In this document: piece after piece, positions 34,971 to 42,756 of the stretch
How positions within the stretch are numbered: the stretch's first letter is position 1
Layout: every line of letters begins with the position of its first letter
Source of the DNA: JALHMI01 sp964598535
Lineage (GTDB): Bacteria > Planctomycetota > Planctomycetia > Pirellulales > PALSA-1355
NCBI GenBank assembly: GCA_964598535.1
Contig: CAZRCI010000012.1
Span: 61,589-125,588, forward strand
Direction of reading: 5' to 3'
DNA: 64,000 nt
Notes under the pieces: generated by a model
Databases searched by the model: none
What the model was told of the DNA's origin: nothing
What the model saw: the letters and a program-made list of their open reading frames with translations, nothing else
Position numbers and translations under genes: made by a program

Positions 34971-37900
34971 CTATTGTGCGGATGGTTGTGTCGAAAAGAC
35001 CATCGGCGGCAGGCCACGCATATAGGTGAGGATCATGTGTCGGTTGTCGGGAGTAAACGTAACTTGCCGCACGTGTTCATTCAGCGGAGACGGCGCGGAC
35101 ATGATCCGCTGCGCGGTGCGTACATCCCAGAAGCAAATTTCACGCGTGATGGTGACCAGCGTCAGGCCATCGGCCGAGATTCCCAGCAACCGTGCGTTGG
35201 GATGCTCGCCGGCGAACGTGTACTCGCATTCGAGTCGTTCAGCATTCCAGCTTTTTAAGCCGTCGCCGCCGAGCGTATAAATTGTTCGCCGATCTGGAGA
35301 GGTTACCCCGAAGTAAATTCCCTGGCTGTGTGCCTCGCGGCGAGCGACCTCCTTCAGGTCGGTCTCGCGGAGCGCGATCAACTCGTTATTGTCGCAGACC
35401 AAATAGCAGTTTACCCCGTGGACAACCACGGTGTGGAGCAGCAACATCCAGACGTTTTCGAACTGAACGCTGGCGATTTGCGCGAACGAAGGCACCTGGT
35501 ATAGCCGCACCTGGTTGTATTTGACGCCCAGGCCAATCGCCAGGCGGCTTCCATCGCGAGAAAACGCGGCATCCGCGGCTTGGTTATACTCGGGCAACGT
35601 CAGTTCGCCCGCCGGGGAGAGGTCGCTGCCGCGAAGCAGCGTAACGCGCGCCTCGCTATCGACTCGTTTCGACGCGGAGATCACGGCCAGAAACTCGCCA
35701 TTGTCAGCTACCGTCAGCGTTGATTCCTGAGAGGGGCGAAGCGGAGCGACCGCTGTCACATGCGAGCTGGCGGCGTCCAGGAGCATAGCTTGGGAACTGG
35801 TAATGCCGTAGCCCCGGCTTTGATGGTCGACGGTAACGTGGCGGAGCGACGAGGACGGCAAGATGTCGGGCATGCGCGCCCACGACGAGAGGTCTTCAAG
35901 ATTCCATTGCTTGATTAGGGCATCGTTTCCCGTCGAAACGAGCAATGTTGGCGTCAGGCAGACTAGTGAACGCACTTTGCTTTCGTGCGCCTTCCAGGAG
36001 TTGAGTATCTCCAGCGAATTGACATGGGGTTCGCTTTCGCCCCGGGTGGGTATCGCGACGACGAACACGGCGCCCGCCCGATCGCCGACAAACAGCCGGC
36101 GTCCATCCATGCGCCAGGCCAACGAATGTTTGAAATGATCGGATACGTCCAGGTAGTGGCTGGTGGCGTTCTGGCGATCAAAAATCAGCATTCCTCGCTC
36201 GGTGCCGGCCACGGCCAGCATCGTGCCGTCTGGCGAGTAGCTCGCCATGGATGCGAACGAGACCTGCTCGATGGGGTACGCCGATTGAATCGTGAGGCGT
36301 TGCGGATCGACCGTCGTCAGGTAACCGTCTGAATCGATAACGACGATTTCGTCTCCCGCGGGAGCTACGCAGATCGTATCGATATGGGTTTGGCTGGTGT
36401 GCGCGATTTCTCGAATCAGCGTACCATCGTGGACGGACCAAAAGCGGATTGCCGGGTCTTCGCCCGCGGTAATTAGCTGGTCCGTTCCCGGCAGGAATTC
36501 CACGTCGAACGCTTCGCCGTCGCGACAAGCCTGAATCGAACGGAGCGGCTGTTCGTCTCCCGGTTTCCAAATTATCACGGTTCCATTCTGGCCGGCCGTC
36601 GCGATGAGTGAGCCGTCTTCGCTGATGGCAATGGCGTTAATTTCGCCTTGCCGGGTGTCGATTTCGTGGCGTGGCGTCAACGTTTGCGAATCTAATACGC
36701 GTAGCGTGTTGGAGCGGCCTGCGACCGCCAGCCAGCGGCCGTCCTTGGATACGGCCTGGCTGTAGAGCTCTCCGAAGTCGTTTCGCTCGCGGATCGGAAT
36801 GCGGTGCAAAGTGCTTTCGAGGTAGTGCCAGATGAACGTTCGACGGTCGGGATTCGTCGGCGATGTCGGCAACTGCCGGTCGAGGAGTTGGCGCACTTGG
36901 CGCGTATCCCACTGCGTGAGCGCTTCGTAGGCCAATTTCATCTCGGCCGCGTAGAGCAGTTCCTCGGCGTGCGTTTCGCTGGCGATGGCTCGCGCGAGCG
37001 CGGCGTTGGCATGTTCGATCGAGATACCGAGTCGGTAGTTGTACCAGGCACTGCCGAAGATCGTGGTGAACAATAGCAAGACGGCGATCGCGGCCAGCGC
37101 GGCGATCGCCGGACGCTTCTTGCCCCAGCGCCAGGCGTGTTCGCTCCAGGTGAGCGGGCGAGCCACGGTCGGGTCGCCACGCTGCGCGCGTCGCAGATCT
37201 TCGACGAGTTCGCCGGCCGAACGATAGCGGCTTTCAGGATACTTTTCCAGGCATTTCAGGCAGATCGCGTCGATGTCATTGGGTACCTCGGGGCGCATTC
37301 GCTTCGGTCGGACCGCTTCTTCGTTGATGATGCGGGCGAGGGTCGCAACCTTGGTCGGCGTCTCGAACGCGGTGCGGCCGGTGAGCAATTCATACAGGAT
37401 CATGCCGAGCGCGTAGATGTCGCTGGCCGTGGTGATCTCGCGCACGCAGCCCGAGGCTTGTTCGGGCGAAAGGTAACCGACGGTTCCCAGCACGTCGCCC
37501 GTGCGGGTGTGGTTGTCGGTCGACTCCAGGTACTTTGCAAGGCCGAAGTCCGTCAGCTTTGGACGCAATTTCGCCGAATGATCCGTGGTGACGAGGAGCA
37601 CGTTGCCCGGCTTGATATCGCGGTGCAATACACCCTGGGAGTGCGCGTGTGCCACGGCCTCGGCAAGCCGTAACGTGATCTCGATCGCGTCGTCGAGCGG
37701 GGCGCCGTGCGGATACTGTCGCATCCACTCGGCCAACGTGACACCGGCACAGTACACGGAAACCAGGTACGGCACGCCATCGACTTCGCCGCTCTCGGTC
37801 GTCGCGGCGATGTTCGGGTGGTCGAGCTTCGCGGACGTTCGGGCCTCGAGCAAGAAACGCTGGCGAGCTTCTGGCCGCAGGAGCGTTTCGATGCGAGGAA

Positions 37901-38273
37901 CCTTGAGCGCCACGTCGCGCTCGACCGTGGGATCGTAGACGCGGTAAACGACTCCGAATCCGCCCACGCCGAGGATCTCGCGAACTTCGAATCGGCCGAA
38001 GCGCTGGCCCACCAGCGATACCGCGTGCGGATTATCGCGAACTCGGTGAGGAACCCTGGCTCCGGAGAGCTCGGTCAATTGGGCTGCGACCGCCTGAACG
38101 CGACTGAAGCGGGCCTGGAGCTCGTCTGGGAGATCGGCTACCGAATCGCCGGCGACCGATGTGCCCATGTGGGAATGTGCCGACTCGGGGTTCTGTTCCA
38201 GTTGCCGGCAAAAGGCCTCTAGCCGTTCGGCCAAGGTCAATTCGGCGTCAACGTCTGGACGATTCGGATTCAT
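34971..38273 (-). CDS. Membrane Ser/Thr protein kinase with C-terminal WD40 repeats
   Basis: 1100 aa from ATG 38273 (a TTG two codons earlier is the alternative). The N-terminal 85 residues are helical. The kinase domain (about 92-365) has the glycine loop GVGGFGVVYR, Lys124 in VALKVPR, HRDIKPGN with Asp219, DFG at 242-244, and GYLSPEQ. All catalytic residues are present, so it is predicted active. One transmembrane helix lies near 390-412. About 600 periplasmic residues form a WD40 propeller region (repeats such as IAISEDGSLIATAGQNGTVIIW). Its start overlaps the 3' end of the ECF sigma gene by 26 bp. Planctomycete ECF sigma factors paired with such kinases are a known group; the kinase probably activates or regulates the sigma factor. 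Confidence 0.9.
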   Translation of the reverse strand: MNPNRPDVDAELTLAERLEAFCRQLEQNPESAHSHMGTSVAGDSVADLPDELQARFSRVQAVAAQLTELSGARVPHRVRDNPHAVSLVGQRFGRFEVREILGVGGFGVVYRVYDPTVERDVALKVPRIETLLRPEARQRFLLEARTSAKLDHPNIAATTESGEVDGVPYLVSVYCAGVTLAEWMRQYPHGAPLDDAIEITLRLAEAVAHAHSQGVLHRDIKPGNVLLVTTDHSAKLRPKLTDFGLAKYLESTDNHTRTGDVLGTVGYLSPEQASGCVREITTASDIYALGMILYELLTGRTAFETPTKVATLARIINEEAVRPKRMRPEVPNDIDAICLKCLEKYPESRYRSAGELVEDLRRAQRGDPTVARPLTWSEHAWRWGKKRPAIAALAAIAVLLLFTTIFGSAWYNYRLGISIEHANAALARAIASETHAEELLYAAEMKLAYEALTQWDTRQVRQLLDRQLPTSPTNPDRRTFIWHYLESTLHRIPIRERNDFGELYSQAVSKDGRWLAVAGRSNTLRVLDSQTLTPRHEIDTRQGEINAIAISEDGSLIATAGQNGTVIIWKPGDEQPLRSIQACRDGEAFDVEFLPGTDQLITAGEDPAIRFWSVHDGTLIREIAHTSQTHIDTICVAPAGDEIVVIDSDGYLTTVDPQRLTIQSAYPIEQVSFASMASYSPDGTMLAVAGTERGMLIFDRQNATSHYLDVSDHFKHSLAWRMDGRRLFVGDRAGAVFVVAIPTRGESEPHVNSLEILNSWKAHESKVRSLVCLTPTLLVSTGNDALIKQWNLEDLSSWARMPDILPSSSLRHVTVDHQSRGYGITSSQAMLLDAASSHVTAVAPLRPSQESTLTVADNGEFLAVISASKRVDSEARVTLLRGSDLSPAGELTLPEYNQAADAAFSRDGSRLAIGLGVKYNQVRLYQVPSFAQIASVQFENVWMLLLHTVVVHGVNCYLVCDNNELIALRETDLKEVARREAHSQGIYFGVTSPDRRTIYTLGGDGLKSWNAERLECEYTFAGEHPNARLLGISADGLTLVTITREICFWDVRTAQRIMSAPSPLNEHVRQVTFTPDNRHMILTYMRGLPPMVFSTQPSAQ

Positions 38274-38973
38274 ATTCAACGAGTTCTGTCAGTTTTTCGA
38301 CGGCGCGAAACCAGAGTTTTCGGACGGCTTCCGAGGATCTGCCCAGTTGGCGTCCCACCTCGTCCAGCGGCAAGCCCTCAAAATGCCGTAGTCTAATCAC
38401 AAGGCGATAATTTTCTGGCAAGCGGTCGATCGAGGCGTGAAGGAGCGTGGCGTCTTCGTCTCGCCGCAGGCCGGAGCTCGGTGAGCAGCGAGGAGCCGCG
38501 ATGCGATCGCGGGCCTGTTCCCCCCAGAGGCCATCGTCGAGAGATTGATTTCGCGTGGCCTTGCGTTTTTGCGTATCAAAAAAGAAACGCCGCGCGTCGT
38601 AGATATTGTGCAGCAATATCTTACGCATCCAACGGAACAGTTCCGCCTTGGTTTCACCCCGAAATTTCGCCACGTCTTGAATCGCGTCTGTGAAGGCGTC
38701 CTGGACCAAGTCCGACGGCGCGACGCAGAGGCGCAAATCTTCCGGCATCTCGTGCGTCGCCACTTCCAGCAAATACGAGCGGCAGTCCTGATAGAGCGCG
38801 GCGAGCAACTCGTTCGACTCGGGACCGGCTATCGATAATACGTCGCCGTCGTCGGGTGTATCCGACAATTTGATTAGGCTGGGCGATTCGATTTCGGGCA
38901 TACTCATCCAACCGCTACTCCCGAAGTTGACATCCCCCCCATCTTCACTGCCCCGGTAATTGAAGTCCAGCAT
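38248..38973 (-). CDS. ECF sigma factor paired with the Ser/Thr kinase
   Basis: About 241 aa from ATG 38973 (AAGGA nearby); starts at 38907 or 38901 are possible, and the open frame extends to 39123 without support. Region 2: PSDLVQDAFTDAIQDVAKF followed by LFRWMRKILLHNIYDARRFF. Region 4: LPENYRLVIRLRHFEGLPLD and the helix-turn-helix GRQLGRSSEAVRKLWFRA. There is no anti-sigma gene; instead the downstream, overlapping gene encodes a membrane Ser/Thr kinase. This fits the STK-linked ECF groups in which phosphorylation replaces anti-sigma control. The N-terminal 60 residues are acidic and rich in serine and could hold phosphorylation sites, which is inference. Confidence 0.85.
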   Translation of the reverse strand: MLDFNYRGSEDGGDVNFGSSGWMSMPEIESPSLIKLSDTPDDGDVLSIAGPESNELLAALYQDCRSYLLEVATHEMPEDLRLCVAPSDLVQDAFTDAIQDVAKFRGETKAELFRWMRKILLHNIYDARRFFFDTQKRKATRNQSLDDGLWGEQARDRIAAPRCSPSSGLRRDEDATLLHASIDRLPENYRLVIRLRHFEGLPLDEVGRQLGRSSEAVRKLWFRAVEKLTELVEYESESSRR

Positions 38974-39199
38974 TTTCCTTGCCCCGGACGTAATCTGTGG
39001 CCTGGAGCTTCGCCGGCATCGGCTCTCAAACGGTAAATTCCGAACATCTCTGGCGTATCTAGCCGGTAGGAGTTGTGGGCCAGCGGCTGCGCGGGGCCCA
39101 GGTGGGTCACTTGACGGCGTCAAGGCGAGCGGTTTTGCTGGGAGGACCTCCTCAGATTGTCTCGTCTGATATCTTGCTCATTTTACGGAGTGTTTCTAG

Positions 39200-41065
39200 A
39201 TGATCGCGTTCGTGCTTTCGACCACGCTTTGGCTTTCGAGCACTGCGCTCGCCCATCCCGATCATCACGAACAGGACTTACTGTTCCATTTCGCGGCTGG
39301 TACGCACGAGATTCAGAACGGCGCCTGGCAGGACAAATCGCACAGCGCCTTGGCGCAGGTTCACGGCCGACCGCGGTTCGCACTTGCCGGCCCGACCGAA
39401 GCCTTGCTGCTCACGGGCCAGGAGCATCTATCGCTGGCGGGCAATGCCGCGGAAGCCCGTAAGCTGCTTCCCAAACGCGCGATGTCCGTTGCCGCCTGGG
39501 TCCGCCTCGACGATACCCTGGAACGCGGCTCGATCATCAGCTACTTCAACCGCGCCAATGGTGGGCGTGGCTGGACATTAGGTTACGGCCACGAGTCGTT
39601 CGTCTTCGCGCTTTCGGCTACGCGCGGCGATGGCAAACCCAGCGTGGCGTATGTGCCGGGCAAGAGCAAGATCGAACGCGGACACTGGTACTACGTCGTG
39701 GCTACGTATGACGGCTCGATCATGCGGCTTTACGTGAACGGTAAGCTCGAGGGGGAATCGCATGATGTCTCGGGCGACATTCTCTATCCGGACGATGCGC
39801 CGTACGTCATCGGCGCGCGCATTGATCGCAACGACATGGACCCTATGGAAGGGGCGCTGTTCGAGCTAAAGGCCTATGGTCGCGCGCTCGCGGCGGACGA
39901 GATCGTCAAAGCCGCGGACAAGGGCACCAAGCTGATTGCCTGGCGTCCTACGCCGGCCAACTCACTGATGTTCGTGGTGCGACCGTACTTGCAGTTCGCC
40001 ACGCAGGATTCGATCTCCGTGATGTGCGAGACGTCGAAGCCCGCCAAGATGCGCGTCGACTTCGGCGAAGTGCAGCCATTCGACAAGCAGGCCGAGACCG
40101 AGGGGAGCCAACTGATCAGCACCGTAAAGCTCACGGGGCTCAAGACCGGTACGCGTTATTTTTATCGCGTCACCTGCACCGACGAAGACGGGACCGAGAC
40201 GCGGGGCTTTCTCTGCTCGTTTCAAACAGCCCCGGCGTTCGACCGAGCCTGGGCGTTCGCGGTGATTGGCGACACGCAGCGCAATCCGGAAGTCACCCGC
40301 AAATGCGCCGAGGGAGCGTACTCGCGCCGGCCGGACTTTCTGTTGCATTGTGGCGACGTGGTCGACGACGGCTTCGCCAAGCACCAATGGGTCAAGGATC
40401 TGTTTGAGCCGTGCTCGCGGCTAATGTCGCACATTCCGACGTTTCCTGTGATTGGCAATCATGAGAAGGATTCGCACTGGTACTACGACTATTTCGATCT
40501 GCCCGCGCCGGAATACTACTACACGTTCACGTACGGCAACGCTCAGTTCTTCATGATCGACAGCAACAAGGAGCTGGATCCCGGCACGGAACAATACCAG
40601 TGGCTGGAGAAGGAGCTTGCCGCGTCCAAAGCCACCTGGAAGTTTACCTGCCACCATCATCCGTGTTTCAGTTCCGAAGAGAACGATTACGGCGATCATG
40701 AGCGGGGAGCCAAGGACAAGGATTTCACCTATGGCGATACCAATGCTCGGCAGCTCGTGGCGTTGTATGAAAAGTACGGCGTGGACATCGCCTTCAACGG
40801 GCACATCCACTATTACGAGCGTACCTGGCCGATCTTCGAGATGGCGATCAACCAGAAACGTGGCGTGCGCTACGTAACCAGCGGCGGCGGTGGCGGCGGG
40901 CTGGAAGAAGCGGCCCCGCAGCGTACCTGGTTCAACTTGCACTTCCAGCGGGCGTTTCACTACTGCTACGCCTCGATCCACGATCGTACGATCGTCTTCA
41001 AGGCTTATGACATCAACGGCCTGCTGTTCGATATGTTCGAGCTCACCAAGGCTGACGACCGGTAG
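39200..41065 (+). CDS. Exported LamG / purple-acid-phosphatase-like metallophosphoesterase
   Basis: 621 aa. A signal peptide (MIAFVLSTTLWLSSTALA) is followed by a histidine-rich start (HPDHHEQ). Residues about 28-245 are a LamG/concanavalin domain (MSVAAWVRLDD, RGHWYYVVATYDGSIMRLYV). Residues about 255-345 are the fibronectin-like N-domain of purple acid phosphatases (RPYLQFATQDSISVMCE). The catalytic domain (about 350-610) has GDTQRNP, HCGDVVDDG, GNHEKDS, CHHHPCF and NGHIHYYER, a complete dimetal set with Gln in place of the first His. It should hydrolyse phosphate esters outside the cytoplasm, with the LamG part binding a polymer. It is divergent from the ECF sigma gene. Confidence 0.87.
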   Translation: MIAFVLSTTLWLSSTALAHPDHHEQDLLFHFAAGTHEIQNGAWQDKSHSALAQVHGRPRFALAGPTEALLLTGQEHLSLAGNAAEARKLLPKRAMSVAAWVRLDDTLERGSIISYFNRANGGRGWTLGYGHESFVFALSATRGDGKPSVAYVPGKSKIERGHWYYVVATYDGSIMRLYVNGKLEGESHDVSGDILYPDDAPYVIGARIDRNDMDPMEGALFELKAYGRALAADEIVKAADKGTKLIAWRPTPANSLMFVVRPYLQFATQDSISVMCETSKPAKMRVDFGEVQPFDKQAETEGSQLISTVKLTGLKTGTRYFYRVTCTDEDGTETRGFLCSFQTAPAFDRAWAFAVIGDTQRNPEVTRKCAEGAYSRRPDFLLHCGDVVDDGFAKHQWVKDLFEPCSRLMSHIPTFPVIGNHEKDSHWYYDYFDLPAPEYYYTFTYGNAQFFMIDSNKELDPGTEQYQWLEKELAASKATWKFTCHHHPCFSSEENDYGDHERGAKDKDFTYGDTNARQLVALYEKYGVDIAFNGHIHYYERTWPIFEMAINQKRGVRYVTSGGGGGGLEEAAPQRTWFNLHFQRAFHYCYASIHDRTIVFKAYDINGLLFDMFELTKADDR

Positions 41066-41072
41066 TAGCTGG

Positions 41073-41186
41073 TCAGAGCGGCGTCCGTGGCGGGGTTTTA
41101 GAAGGGGGGGATTTCGCGTCCAGCGAGTTGGTTCCGTGGCTCCACGAATCGCCGGAAAGCAGCATCGCCAGAAAGAACATCCCCAT
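41073..41186 (-). CDS. Possible 37-aa membrane peptide
   Basis: A small open frame antisense to the flanking genes: MGMFFLAMLLSGDSW is followed by a polar tail ending KTPPRTPL. Upstream codons in frame continue hydrophobic (VWLALDVTLVLT) back to a TAG but offer no standard start, so it may be a decayed or mis-sequenced longer membrane protein. A seven-G tract at 41104-41110 is a likely place for an indel. No Shine-Dalgarno is convincing. It may be spurious. Confidence 0.25.
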   Translation of the reverse strand: MGMFFLAMLLSGDSWSHGTNSLDAKSPPSKTPPRTPL

Positions 41187-41310
41187 CGTGAGGACAAGCG
41201 TGACGTCCAGGGCCAGCCAGACGCTGCAATTCGTTGAGTCTCGCTAGTGTGCGTGGTAGGCTGAAGGCCCGAGTGACAGATTTTGACCAGCCCGCCGCTC
41301 CCGACGTCGG

Positions 41311-42756
41311 ATGCGAGCCATGCCGCCTCTCGCGAACCGCCAGCACATGCCGCTCTCGCGCCGCGCATTTTTGAGTCAGGCCGGCGGAGGATTTGGCGCG
41401 CTCGCGTTGGCGGCAATGTTCGCTGGTGAATCGAAGGCTTCCACCGCTCAGAAGCCGGCCAGTCCGCTCGCGCCGAAGCTTTCGCACTTCGAGCCGCGCG
41501 CCAAGCGCGTGATCTACTTGTTCATGCACGGCGGTCCGAGCCATGTCGATCTCTTTGACCCTAAGCCGGACTTAATCAAGCATGCCGGTCAACCGCTGCC
41601 CGAGAGCGTCGGACCGGTGATGACGCGCCGCCAGGTGGCGGCCAATCCGCTGTTAGCTCCGGCGAAGCCGTTTCGGCCGCGCGGCGGCTCAGGCCTGGAG
41701 ATCAGCGACTTCCTGCCGCACATGGCCGAAGTGGCCGACGAGCTGTGCGTGCTCCGCTCGTGTCACGGCGACAGTGTGAATCATCCGCAGTCGGTCTATC
41801 AGATGAACACCGGCAGCATTCTGATGGGGCGGCCGAGCCTCGGCAGTTGGGTGTGCTATGGCCTGGGGACCGAAAATGACAGCCTGCCGGCGTTTGTCGT
41901 ATTGCCCGATCCTGGCGGCGGTATCAAGGGTGGCCCTTCGGCCTGGAGCAACGGCTACTTGTCGGCCACCTATCAAGGCACCACGTTTCGGCCCGGCGCC
42001 AGGCCGGTGGTCGACCTTCGCCCGCAGCCGGCGATCAGCCGCGCGCAGCAGCAGGGGACAATCGAGCTACTGCGTGCGATGAACGCGCGGCACGACGCGC
42101 TGCGCGGCCATCCTGGCCCGCTTGAAGCGAGGATTGAAGCCTATGAGCTGGCCTTTCGGATGCAATCGGCCGCGCCCGAGGCCGTGGATATCTCTCAAGA
42201 AACAACCGAGACGCTGGCGCTGTATGGCATCGGCGAGAAGCCGACCGAGGAATTTGGGCGCCGCTGCCTACTCGCGCGGCGGCTCATCGAGCGCGGCGTG
42301 CGATTCGTTCAGCTTTACTCGGGCGATACCAACGGCTGGGACGCGCACGACGACGTGCTGGCGAATCACACGGAGTATTGCGCGCGTACCGATAAGCCGG
42401 TGGCGGGGCTGTTGCGCGACTTGCGCCGTCGCGGCTTGCTGGACGATACGCTTGTGATCTGGGGCGGCGAATTTGGCCGGATGCCAATGAGCGAGCAGGG
42501 CCGAGGACGCGACCACAACCCTTGGGGCTATAGCGTGTGCCTGGCCGGCGGTGGCGTGAAGGGCGGCTTCGCCTACGGGGCGACCGATCCGTTTGGCCTG
42601 CGAGCGATCGAGAATAAGGTCCATGTCCACGATCTGCACGCCACGATTCTGCATTTGCTCGGCATCGATCACGAGGAGCTTACTTATCCGCATAACGGCC
42701 GTAATGAACGGCTGACCGATGTGGCCGGCAACGTCGTGCGGGAGATCCTGGCATGA
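41311..42756 (+). CDS. DUF1501 protein (second copy)
   Basis: 481 aa from ATG 41311; the real start may be ATG 41347, which puts the Tat signal SRRAFLSQAGGGFGALALA at the N-terminus. Family features: FMHGGPSHVDLFDPKP, RPSLGSWVCYGLGTE, YELAFRMQSAAPEAVD, WDAHDDVLANH, VIWGGEFGRMPMSEQGRGRDHNPWGY and the end TDVAGNVVREILA. The fold is alkaline phosphatase/sulfatase-like with Asp/His metal-site residues. The stop overlaps the start of the DUF1549/DUF1553 gene in an ATGA, so the two are translationally coupled. Order is DUF1501 first here, opposite to the pair at 21-26 kb. Confidence 0.9.
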   Translation: MRAMPPLANRQHMPLSRRAFLSQAGGGFGALALAAMFAGESKASTAQKPASPLAPKLSHFEPRAKRVIYLFMHGGPSHVDLFDPKPDLIKHAGQPLPESVGPVMTRRQVAANPLLAPAKPFRPRGGSGLEISDFLPHMAEVADELCVLRSCHGDSVNHPQSVYQMNTGSILMGRPSLGSWVCYGLGTENDSLPAFVVLPDPGGGIKGGPSAWSNGYLSATYQGTTFRPGARPVVDLRPQPAISRAQQQGTIELLRAMNARHDALRGHPGPLEARIEAYELAFRMQSAAPEAVDISQETTETLALYGIGEKPTEEFGRRCLLARRLIERGVRFVQLYSGDTNGWDAHDDVLANHTEYCARTDKPVAGLLRDLRRRGLLDDTLVIWGGEFGRMPMSEQGRGRDHNPWGYSVCLAGGGVKGGFAYGATDPFGLRAIENKVHVHDLHATILHLLGIDHEELTYPHNGRNERLTDVAGNVVREILA

